A DNA stretch of 64,000 nucleotides from Nitrospira sp. (GTDB lineage Bacteria; Nitrospirota; Nitrospiria; Nitrospirales; Nitrospiraceae). This document shows positions 24,644-32,756 of the stretch, piece by piece (within the stretch, counting starts at the first letter, position 1; each line of letters starts with the position of its first letter). The notes under the pieces are model-generated. The model was given only the letters and a program-made list of their open reading frames with translations, did not search any database and was not told where the DNA came from. A program made the translations under genes and the position numbers. The stretch covers positions 248,001 to 312,000 of the forward strand of contig SWDS01000001.1 in assembly GCA_005116745.1 (NCBI GenBank). Reading direction: 5' to 3'.

Positions 24644-26812
24644 CTATACGGCGAATCTTCTGAAGGAAGTGAAGCGGCGGCCTGCCCCTGTGGCGATGTG
24701 TTTCGCGACAAACGGGAGGAATAGATCAACAGCAAGTGGCTGGCTTAGGATAAACCCCTGGACCACCTCGCAGCCGAGTTCACGAAGAAAATCGAGTTGT
24801 TCTTGTGTCTCTATTCCTTCGGCTACAGTGCGCAGGTTAAGGCTGTGAGCCATCGCGATCACCATTCGAGTGATCGCGGCGTCCCGCTCATTTTCTGCAA
24901 TGTTTCGAATGAACGACTGGTCAATTTTTAATGAATTGAGGGGGTACTGCTGCAGATGACGCAATGAGGAAAAGCCTGTTCCGAAATCATCTAGCGAAAG
25001 CTCCACACCGAGAGTCCGTAAACTCTGAAGGGTCGCGATGGCATGTTCTGGACTTCTGAACATGATCGTTTCCGTCAACTCAAAGTCAAGGAGTTCTGAG
25101 GGAAACTTCGTCTCAGCCAACACGTTGGCGACTGTGTCAGTCAGCTTTCCATCATGAAACTGTGAGTCAGACAAGTTCACCGCAAGCTGAATAGACGTAT
25201 GACCGGCCGCCAACCAACTCTTGGCTTGTGTGCAAGCCGCACGAAGCACCCATTCACCGAGCCTGGGTCCCAGCCCAACATCTTCAACGATCTGTAGAAA
25301 TTTCCCGGGGGGCAATAGGCCCAGCGACGGATGGTGCCACCGGATCAGAGCTTCGGCCTTGACGATTGCGCCGGTGCGGAGATCTATCAGCGGCTGGAAG
25401 CATATCATGAACTCATCACGGTCTAGTGCGCGGCGAAGGTCGGCCTCTAAGGCGAAGCGTTGCTCCGCATGCTGATTCATCGATGAAGAATAGAACGTGT
25501 ATCCGTTGCGACCCAATGATTTGACAGAATACATAGCCGTATCTGCATGTTTCAGCAGTGCCTCTAGGTCGAGACCATCCGTGGGGAAACAGGCGATGCC
25601 GATCGTTGCGGTCACATACACGTCGTGCTGTCCCAAATGAAATGGTTCTGCCAGTTCGCGCTGAATCCGTTGTGCCACACATGCTGCGTCTTCCGGAGCG
25701 GTCAAATTATTAAGCAACACCGTAAATTCGTCACCCCCTAGGCGCGCCAAACAGGACTGAGAAGTGGGATCGGTGTCCCGCGCCACCGAGTCACTCATTC
25801 TCACGCAGTTCTTGAGTCGCTCCGCCACTTCTTGAAGCAAGTGGTCGCCCACTTCATGGCCCAGTGTGTCGTTGATGACTTTAAATCGATCCAGATCCAT
25901 AAAGAGGACGGCAGCAATTGCTTGATGGCGCTGTGAATACGCTAAGGCTTGACCTACGCGATCTTTAAATAGGTGTCGATTGGCAAGGCCTGTCAGGCTG
26001 TCATAGTATGCGAGAGAATGAATTTTCTCTTCTGCCTCCTTCCGACTCGTAATGTCATGAATCGTTACTGCCATGCCCTCGACGCCATGTAAATCATTGC
26101 GAATAGGTCGTGCCTGACTTTCGACGATGAGCTGCGTGCCGTTGGGAAGACAAATGCGGTATTCCATGCTGCAATGGTGTTCGGTTGTAAGGCCATCATG
26201 CAATGACGTCTGAACCACAGTCCGATCCTCCGGATGAATTAGTTCAAGAAGACCTGTAAAGGATTTCGGGAAGTGCTCCGGTCTCATGCCAAAAATGCAG
26301 GCGACTTGGTCTGTGCTCTGCAGCGCATCGGAACGAGAATCCCATTCCCATGATCCAAGCCCCGCAATGGACTGAGCGTAACGTAGCTGAGCTGCGCTTT
26401 TCGTCAAATTGAGGAACGCGTGGGTGGCGCGAAATAGGTACCTGATACGCTGTGTCAGGATCAGGGGATGAAAAGGCTTGATCATGAAATCCGAGGCACC
26501 GGCTTCGTAGCTATGTGCAATCGAATCCGTATCATCGTGACCAGTGACCATAACAATAGGGACCTGCGCACCACCAGGAAGTTGTCGTAACGCTGCGCAG
26601 GTCTCAATCCCGGTCATTCCAGGCATTCCAACATCAAGGAGGACGATGTGTGGATGGACGGTACGAAAAACCTCGAGGGCATGCGATCCGTCGACCGCTT
26701 CCTCAACTCGGAAGTCAGCCGACTGTAAACATTCACAAATCAAGGCACGATCGACGGGATCGTCGTCGACGACGAGGATGACGGGCTGATCGAGAGCGCT
26801 GTCGTTTGACAT
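24644..26812 (-). CDS. CheY-PAS-GGDEF-EAL c-di-GMP turnover protein
   Basis: The product is 722 aa with a GGGGGA ribosome binding site. The domains are as follows: receiver (about 8-125, phospho-Asp in VLLDVGMPGMTG), PAS with PAC (about 140-265), GGDEF (about 270-445, with intact RLGGDEF) and EAL (about 455-705). The EAL domain has KAEALIRW, the metal-binding segments ELTET and DDFGTGFSS, KIDQSF and EGIET. Both the diguanylate cyclase and phosphodiesterase motifs look active, so direction cannot be decided from sequence. The gene is on the strand opposite to the giant-protein cassettes but embedded between them, which suggests control of surface-protein display by c-di-GMP. Its receiver is of the ordinary CheY type, unlike the extended receivers around it. 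Confidence 0.95.
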   Translation of the reverse strand: MSNDSALDQPVILVVDDDPVDRALICECLQSADFRVEEAVDGSHALEVFRTVHPHIVLLDVGMPGMTGIETCAALRQLPGGAQVPIVMVTGHDDTDSIAHSYEAGASDFMIKPFHPLILTQRIRYLFRATHAFLNLTKSAAQLRYAQSIAGLGSWEWDSRSDALQSTDQVACIFGMRPEHFPKSFTGLLELIHPEDRTVVQTSLHDGLTTEHHCSMEYRICLPNGTQLIVESQARPIRNDLHGVEGMAVTIHDITSRKEAEEKIHSLAYYDSLTGLANRHLFKDRVGQALAYSQRHQAIAAVLFMDLDRFKVINDTLGHEVGDHLLQEVAERLKNCVRMSDSVARDTDPTSQSCLARLGGDEFTVLLNNLTAPEDAACVAQRIQRELAEPFHLGQHDVYVTATIGIACFPTDGLDLEALLKHADTAMYSVKSLGRNGYTFYSSSMNQHAEQRFALEADLRRALDRDEFMICFQPLIDLRTGAIVKAEALIRWHHPSLGLLPPGKFLQIVEDVGLGPRLGEWVLRAACTQAKSWLAAGHTSIQLAVNLSDSQFHDGKLTDTVANVLAETKFPSELLDFELTETIMFRSPEHAIATLQSLRTLGVELSLDDFGTGFSSLRHLQQYPLNSLKIDQSFIRNIAENERDAAITRMVIAMAHSLNLRTVAEGIETQEQLDFLRELGCEVVQGFILSQPLAVDLFLPFVAKHIATGAGRRFTSFRRFAV

Positions 26813-27375
26813 CTTTGTTCCCCCTTCTATCCATTCATCCGCATGGTTGTCTGTGTCATGAATGATCCGCGCTCTAAGACGGGACTCTCAAATGAATCGG
26901 CAGGTGATGGAACAGTCCACTGTCTTGGAAAGTATCGTAGTGGAGACAGCTACAACGGCCAAGTGAAATGGGGAAATGCTCTTGCAAGCCGAACCACAGC
27001 AGGAGAACTGGGTAGAGAGGACAGAGTTGCGCATGTAGGAGCTGGAATGTCCCGCGACGAGGAACCGTTGCTCGCGTAGTCCACTATCAATTCGGAACCA
27101 TGAGTGACTGCCTGATGTGCCTGGATGGAGGCAGTGCTTGTGCTGAAAGTTTAAAAAAGCATGACAGGTTAAAGGGAGTGCGTACTATTTGAGAAAGCCT
27201 GCTGAACAACTAAGACGAGTGGGTTTGGCGTGACCGTTTATCCAGAGGTGCGCACAAGACGTTGTAGCGCTCCTCAAGGACATGCCTGCGTTCATGGCGG
27301 AGCGAAGTCAAGAAACACGGGTGGGAGAGAGCCAATGATCATGGTCGGCTCAGCGGCTGGAAGGCATGCATAATC
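26813..27375. other. Gene-free stretch between divergent regulators
   Basis: About 560 bp separate the divergent CheY-PAS-GGDEF-EAL gene and the REC-kinase gene. An open frame at 26843-27079 is short, lacks a recognisable domain and has no good ribosome binding site. I see no clear promoter boxes, hairpins or repeats, though both flanking promoters must lie here. Confidence 0.45.
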
Positions 27376-28647
27376 ATGGGCGCCGGGAATAAAAACCTCC
27401 GAATCTTGGTCATCGACGACAACCTCGTCATCCACGAGGATTTTCGCAAAATCCTGGCGACGACCACCGCCTCCGACGAACTCGAGCAGGCGGGAGCGTC
27501 TCTTTTCGACGAGGAGCCCGTGGCCGTCCACGGCGAACCTTTCGATCTGAGTTTTGCTGACCAAGGAGAACGGGGCTTCCACATGGTGGAGCAATCCGTC
27601 GCCGCCGGGAAGCCATACGCCCTGGCCTTCGTCGATATGCGGATGCCACCCGGCTGGGACGGCGTCGAGACAATCGAACATATCTGGAAGGTCGATCCCG
27701 AAATCCAGGTGGTGATTTGTACCGCGTTCTCCGACCACCCCTGGCACCGGATCACCGCAAGGCTCGGACAAACCGACCGACTACTCATCCTGCGGAAGCC
27801 GTTCGATGCGATCGAAGTGGAGCAGCTGGCCTCTTCCCTGACACGCAAATGGAACCTCGCCCAGGAGATTTGCTCCAAACTGAAGGAGCTCATGATCACG
27901 CGTGATGCCGCGCTGGAGTCGGCGCGGCTCAAGTCGGAATTCTTGGCCACCGTCAGCCACGAAATTCGCACGCCGATGAACGGCGTGATCGGCATGACTG
28001 GGCTGCTCCTGGACACCGCGCTTGATGCGGAACAGCGGGACTATGTGGAAAGCATTCGCAGCTCCGGTGACGCCCTCCTCGCCATCATCAACGACATTCT
28101 CGATCTTTCGAACATCGAGAGGGGGAAGCTCCGTCTGGAGAGTCTTGCCTTCGACCTTCGCGTCGCGCTCGATGCGGTGATGGAATTGTTGACTAACCGT
28201 GCCGAGTCCAAAGGCCTGCAGTTCGCCTGTGTCGTCCGGAGCGATGTGCCGAACGCAGTGCGCGGGGATTCCGGCCGCTTGCGCCAGATTCTGACGAACT
28301 TGATCGGCAACGCGATCAAGTTCACCGAACAGGGCAAAGTGGCGGTGCGGGTCTCGCTCGCGAAAGAGTACGAAGCGAACGCACTCGTGCGATTCGAAGT
28401 CGCGGATACGGGGATCGGCATTGCCTCCGAGCGTCAGGCGAGGCTGTTCCAGTCCTTTTGCCAAGTCGACGGGTCTCACGCGCGCCGCTACGGGGGGACG
28501 GGTCTCGGTCTGGCCATCGCGAAACAGTTGGCTGACCATATGGGCGGGACCATCGGTGTGGACAGCGAGGTGGGTAAGGGGAGCACGTTTTGGTTCACCG
28601 TTCTATTGGAGAAGGAGCAACCTGCCCTGCCCGCTACCGCAAGCTAA
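27376..28647 (+). CDS. REC-histidine kinase hybrid (extended receiver, HisKA, HATPase)
   Basis: The product is 423 aa. The N-terminal extended receiver ([20 protein letters not shown], then [12 protein letters not shown] and ILRKPFD) is close to that at 23860. It is followed by a HisKA domain with [13 protein letters not shown] and an ATPase domain with [15 protein letters not shown] and GGTGLGLAI. It is soluble, so it would act in a cytoplasmic phosphorelay. The end of the protein is followed, in another frame, by what looks like the start of a lost C-terminal receiver domain (28648-28790). The longer relative at 46126 keeps such a domain. It precedes the TolC/HlyD/M50 operon by 400 bp. Confidence 0.93.
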   Translation: MGAGNKNLRILVIDDNLVIHEDFRKILATTTASDELEQAGASLFDEEPVAVHGEPFDLSFADQGERGFHMVEQSVAAGKPYALAFVDMRMPPGWDGVETIEHIWKVDPEIQVVICTAFSDHPWHRITARLGQTDRLLILRKPFDAIEVEQLASSLTRKWNLAQEICSKLKELMITRDAALESARLKSEFLATVSHEIRTPMNGVIGMTGLLLDTALDAEQRDYVESIRSSGDALLAIINDILDLSNIERGKLRLESLAFDLRVALDAVMELLTNRAESKGLQFACVVRSDVPNAVRGDSGRLRQILTNLIGNAIKFTEQGKVAVRVSLAKEYEANALVRFEVADTGIGIASERQARLFQSFCQVDGSHARRYGGTGLGLAIAKQLADHMGGTIGVDSEVGKGSTFWFTVLLEKEQPALPATAS

Positions 28648-28790
28648 AGCGAATCTCCACGGCTTGCGCCTGCTTGTCATCGATCTCGAGGCCGGCCTCT
28701 CCTCAAGAACCAAAGCCCAGCTCTACATTCTTAATTCTTGCTCCAGGTCATATGCAGAAGATTCTTCGAGTCGCATGAGAGACCACCTCC
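28648..28790 (+). pseudogene. Remnant of a C-terminal receiver domain of the preceding kinase
   Basis: In the frame one base off from the kinase, the sequence reads ANLHGLRLLVIDLEAGLSS followed by TKAQLYILN and YAEDSSS. This resembles strand 1, helix 1 and strand 2 of a CheY-like receiver. One acidic residue of the usual DD pair is replaced by Leu, and the domain is not continued. The hybrid kinase at 46126 has an intact receiver in the same position, so loss by frameshift plus truncation is likely. Confidence 0.5.
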
Positions 28791-29045
28791 AACAGCAAAG
28801 ACACACGCCACTTTCTTCACGGCTCGAAGACACGAGATGCCGTGGCTCAGCTCCGCTGACCCATGCGGAATAGCAACAGAGCAGGATGTGCCAAAAGCGA
28901 AAAAGTGAAAAACTGATGACAATCCTTGAGAGTAAAGTACTCTACTAATAGAAACGTACGTAATGCCGTGTCCGATCTCTCCAGCTGAGAGCAACGGCAA
29001 AGCTTTGTTGAAGATACGGCGTGAGATGGCTCAGTCAAACGAAAG
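28791..29045. other. Intergenic region before the TolC operon
   Basis: Taken with the receiver remnant, about 400 bp here lack an intact gene. The operon promoter should be within it, but I cannot assign boxes with confidence. No repeat or hairpin stands out. Confidence 0.4.
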
Positions 29046-30593
29046 ATGAGTGGTGTGGTGAACAGGCAAGATCCTCCGACGGGCCGAATCCGCGATCGAA
29101 CAGGGCTTCTGCTCGTCCTGCTGACTCTCATGGCCATTTTCGGAGGGAACGGGTGTGCCATCAAGCCGATCCCGTTGACCGAGGATGAAGTCCAATCACG
29201 GGTGAAGGAAGACCGAGCGGTTCTGACCAAAGATCAAGAGCCGCTCAATGGCCCGGTTGACCTCTACGAAGCGATGGCTCGGGCGCTGAAGTATAACCTC
29301 GACGCGCGGGTCGAGCTGATGCACAAGATGCTGGCGCAGACGCAGCTTGATCTCTCGCACTATGCGATGTTGCCTCGTCTGGCCGCGAACGCCGGATTTG
29401 ACGGACGGAACAATTTCCCTGGCGGCGTTGCACAGTCCTTGCTCACTGGGCGGCAGGTGCTCGAACCCTTTACCTCCGCCGAACGAAACATTTTCTCGGC
29501 CGATCTCTCGCTCAGTTGGAATGTGCTGGATTTCGGCTTGTCCTACATCAGAGCCAAGCAAGCAGCGGACGACGTATTGATTGCCGATGAGGAACGCCGG
29601 CGTGTCGCCAATCGGGTCATGCAAGATGTGCGCATCGCCTATTGGCGGGCGGTGAGCGCCGAGCGGATTCTTCCGTCCCTCCGGCTCCTGGATGAGTGGG
29701 TGAACCATGCGCTCAACAAGGCCCAAGCGGTTCAGGATGAGCGACTCAGTTCACCGCTGGTTCCCTTACAATACAAGCTCGATCTCCTCAATACCCAACG
29801 GTACATTCAACAATTGTTCAGAGAACTAAATACCGCCAAACTTCAACTAGCCGCGCTGATTAATCTGCCGCCTGGGCAGGAGAAGGATCTTGCTCTGCTC
29901 GTCCCAGAGCGAGAAGCTAAAACACTCGAACTTCCGTCCGATATGGCGATTCTGGAAGACCGAGCGCTCCTCGCGCGCCCTGAGCTCCGGATGATCGACT
30001 ACCGTCGTCGGATCAACGCGCGAGAGGCCAAAGCGGCGATCTTGGAAATGTTGCCCAGCTTGAATCTCCAAGTCGGAGGCAACTACAGCAGCAATACCTT
30101 CCTCTTTAACAATCACTGGGCGGCCTATGCGGCACGTACAAGTTGGAACTTACTCAACCTCTTGCGTTATCCCGCGCGGGCCAAGACCATCGAGGCGCAG
30201 GACCAAGTGCTGCACACGCAGAACTTGGCATTGACCATGGCGGTGATGTCACAGGTCCATGTCAGTGTGGCGCAGGTGGCACATGCGAAGAAAGAGGTCT
30301 CGACCGCTGCCCTGTATTACGACACGCAATCCCAAATTGCCGAGCAGACGCGGGTGGCCTGGCGCACGGCGAAACTGAGCGAACAATCAGTGTTGCGCGA
30401 GCGAGTGGCTCAAGTGGCGGCACAACTCCGCTACGACGCCGTGGAAGCCGAGGCCCAAACGGCCTGGGCGGCGCTCCTGGCGGCAGTTGGCGAAGATGTC
30501 TTGCCGAACGATCTGAAACAGGAACAGGGCGTGTCGGATCTTGCCCTCCAGCTCCGTGCAGGGTGGAGGAAGAGCAAAGAGTTGCTCAAGTGA
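29046..30593 (+). CDS. TolC-family outer-membrane channel lipoprotein
   Basis: The product is 515 aa. A signal sequence ends in a lipobox (GGNGC) near residue 37. The rest has the TolC/OEP pattern of two long coiled-coil repeats with Ala/Leu/Gln/Arg-rich helices (ANRVMQDVRIAYWRAVSAER; INAREAKAAILEMLPSLNL) separated by strands. It would form a trimeric outer-membrane channel with a periplasmic tunnel. It is the first gene of an operon with three HlyD-type proteins and overlaps the next gene by 4 bases (GTGA). No inner-membrane ABC or RND pump gene is nearby, which is unusual. Confidence 0.92.
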   Translation: MSGVVNRQDPPTGRIRDRTGLLLVLLTLMAIFGGNGCAIKPIPLTEDEVQSRVKEDRAVLTKDQEPLNGPVDLYEAMARALKYNLDARVELMHKMLAQTQLDLSHYAMLPRLAANAGFDGRNNFPGGVAQSLLTGRQVLEPFTSAERNIFSADLSLSWNVLDFGLSYIRAKQAADDVLIADEERRRVANRVMQDVRIAYWRAVSAERILPSLRLLDEWVNHALNKAQAVQDERLSSPLVPLQYKLDLLNTQRYIQQLFRELNTAKLQLAALINLPPGQEKDLALLVPEREAKTLELPSDMAILEDRALLARPELRMIDYRRRINAREAKAAILEMLPSLNLQVGGNYSSNTFLFNNHWAAYAARTSWNLLNLLRYPARAKTIEAQDQVLHTQNLALTMAVMSQVHVSVAQVAHAKKEVSTAALYYDTQSQIAEQTRVAWRTAKLSEQSVLRERVAQVAAQLRYDAVEAEAQTAWAALLAAVGEDVLPNDLKQEQGVSDLALQLRAGWRKSKELLK

Positions 30594-31378
30594 AGAACCA
30601 TGGTAGCCGTTTAATCGACGGTGCTCTGGTGGGCGCATGGCTCCTGATCGCCGTCCTGCCGGCGACCGCCGGGACCACCGCGGATGCCAAGCCGATGGGC
30701 AATGCGGCTGAACTGAACACGATCCGAGGCGTGGTGAAGGCGACGGCACAAGCGACGTTAGCCAGCCAGGTCCAAGGCCGAATCAGTCGGCTTCCAGTGA
30801 AAGAAGGGCAGAGATTCAAAAGGGGAGCCCTCTTAGTCGCACTCGATTGTTCAAAGTATGAGGCGGAACTCGCCAGCGCTCGGGCCGAACACCGCGGCAA
30901 GAAGAAGACCTATGAGAACAATCTCCGCCTGTCCGAACATCAAGCCGTGGGGCAACTGGAGCTCGACGTGTCTCAGGCCGAATCCGAAAAAGCGTTCGCG
31001 GCTGTGCAGGCCGCGCAAATCAACGTGAGCGGTTGTACCGTCCTCGCGCCGTTTCCAGGGCGTGTGGTCAAAACCATCGTGAATGAACACGAAAATGTTT
31101 TTCCCAACGATCAACTCATCAGCCTCTTGGACGACAGCCAGCTTGAGATCGAACTGATCTTGCCGTCGAAGTCACTGACGTGGTTGAAGGTCGGCACACC
31201 CTTCGAATACTCGATCGATGAGACAGGACTCCGGTATCCGGCCGTCGTGGAAGATATCGGGGCGAACGTCGATCCTGCGAGCCAGACAGTCAAAGTCAAA
31301 GGTCTCTTTCGGGCCAAGCCCGACAAGGTTCTCGCCGGGATGAGCGGCATCGCAGCGTTTCCTGAAGGCCTACACTGA
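30590..31378 (+). CDS. HlyD/membrane-fusion-type periplasmic adaptor, short
   Basis: The GTG at 30590 overlaps the TolC stop. The product is 262 aa with a signal or anchor helix (about residues 8-28). A split lipoyl-like domain (ATLASQVQGRISRLPVKEGQ, then GCTVLAPFPGRVVKTIVNEH) flanks a short helical hairpin (about 85-135), followed by beta-barrel and membrane-proximal parts. It links inner-membrane components to the TolC channel. The short hairpin (about 50 residues) resembles adaptors of the MacA/RND type more than HlyD itself. Confidence 0.9.
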   Translation: MKNHGSRLIDGALVGAWLLIAVLPATAGTTADAKPMGNAAELNTIRGVVKATAQATLASQVQGRISRLPVKEGQRFKRGALLVALDCSKYEAELASARAEHRGKKKTYENNLRLSEHQAVGQLELDVSQAESEKAFAAVQAAQINVSGCTVLAPFPGRVVKTIVNEHENVFPNDQLISLLDDSQLEIELILPSKSLTWLKVGTPFEYSIDETGLRYPAVVEDIGANVDPASQTVKVKGLFRAKPDKVLAGMSGIAAFPEGLH

Positions 31379-31388
31379 CCACACCGAC

Positions 31389-32756
31389 ATGGTCACAGCA
31401 GAAGCCACACCCCACAGCGCGCTACCGAAACACACACCCTGGGCCACCCTCTTACAGTTGGAGAGGATGATTCGTACTGCGACAACCCAACAGGAGTTGC
31501 AATTTCTTCTAGTCAACGAAACACGTCGGTTGGTCTCGTATAGACAGGCTGTGTTGTTGATTCCGTCTTCGACTGCTGCGTCAAGGTATGAAGCGCGGGC
31601 CGCATCAAGCGTGCCAGTCGTCGACCGCACGGTACCCGTGATGCAATGGATCGAACGGCTGATCCAGCATGTGCGGGACACCTCGAAAAGCGGCGACCTC
31701 CGTCAACTTGAGGAAGCTGATTGTCCGTCCGAACTCCAGTCAGAGTGGACCGAATTCACGCTTGGCCATGGTCTGTGGTGTCCGCTGACCCATCCAGATG
31801 GACAGATGTTGGGCGGCCTGTGGTTCACGCGCGATCAACCATGGCCGGAGCACGAACTCACGGTACTTCAACGACTCAGCGAGGCCTATGCCTATGCCTG
31901 GCGTGCGGTCGGTCCATCCAAGAATCTCCGATGGCGCTGGGGCTTGAGCCGGACGACGACGTGGCTGCTTGCCGGGGCGGCGGTGGGCGCGCTGCTCATT
32001 CCTGTCCCCATGTCGACTGTGGCGCCCGCGAAGATTGTGGCTAAAGAGCCGTTGATTGTCAGCGCGCCGATCGATGGAGTCATTGCGGACATTGCCGTGT
32101 TGCCGAATACCGAGGTCACACAAGGGGATCTGTTGTTCCGATACGAGGATACGACCTTCCGCAGCGACTATCAGATCGCGGAACGCAACCTGGATGTGGC
32201 GATGGCGCAGTATCGCCGCGCGGCTCAGGGGGCGTTCGTGGCAGCCGACCAAAAGGCCGATGTGCCGCTGTTGAAGGCGGAAGTGGAGTTGCGGGAAACG
32301 GAGCGAAACTACGCCTACGAACGATTGGCCAAAGTTGAGGTCAAGGCTGAACAGGCAGGCCTGGTTTTGTACAGCGATAAATCCGATTGGATCGGAAAAC
32401 CGGTTGTCGTCGGCCAACGCATGATGGAACTGGCGCGCCCTCGGCAGGTGGAAGTCAGAATCGATCTCCCGGTCGACGATGCCATTGTGCTTCATGAAGG
32501 GGCAGCGGTGTCGTTATTCCTCAATGCCCATCCGTTATCCAGCGTGCCGGCCACGGTGAGCCATGCGAGCTACCATGCCGAGGTCTTGCCGAACAACACG
32601 TTGGCCTATCGTGTCACGGCGCAGCTTGGAGAAGGCGCGCCGGAATTACGGATCGGCTGGCAGGGTAGCGCGAAGATTTACGGAGAGCAGGTGTCGCTGT
32701 TCACCTACCTATTTCGCCGTCCGATTTCCGCGCTCAGGCCGTGGATTGGGCTATGA
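31389..32756 (+). CDS. GAF-domain/TM/HlyD-type adaptor fusion
   Basis: The product is 455 aa. Residues about 15-180 form a GAF-like domain (LERMIRTATTQQELQFLLVN, LWCPLTHPDGQMLGGLWF, LTVLQRLSEAYAYAW). A transmembrane helix (about 190-208) follows. Residues 215-455 are a HlyD-type adaptor with lipoyl halves (LIVSAPIDGVIADIAVLPNT, VEVKAEQAGLVLYSD) and a helical hairpin. The GAF part would lie in the cytoplasm and the adaptor in the periplasm, so the protein could pass a cytoplasmic signal to the export apparatus. The gene is 10 bp after the short adaptor and its stop overlaps the next ATG by four bases. Confidence 0.88.
   Translation: MVTAEATPHSALPKHTPWATLLQLERMIRTATTQQELQFLLVNETRRLVSYRQAVLLIPSSTAASRYEARAASSVPVVDRTVPVMQWIERLIQHVRDTSKSGDLRQLEEADCPSELQSEWTEFTLGHGLWCPLTHPDGQMLGGLWFTRDQPWPEHELTVLQRLSEAYAYAWRAVGPSKNLRWRWGLSRTTTWLLAGAAVGALLIPVPMSTVAPAKIVAKEPLIVSAPIDGVIADIAVLPNTEVTQGDLLFRYEDTTFRSDYQIAERNLDVAMAQYRRAAQGAFVAADQKADVPLLKAEVELRETERNYAYERLAKVEVKAEQAGLVLYSDKSDWIGKPVVVGQRMMELARPRQVEVRIDLPVDDAIVLHEGAAVSLFLNAHPLSSVPATVSHASYHAEVLPNNTLAYRVTAQLGEGAPELRIGWQGSAKIYGEQVSLFTYLFRRPISALRPWIGL

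Noticed and set aside
26843-27079. 78-codon open frame between divergent regulators
   Set aside because: No ribosome binding site and no recognisable sequence features.
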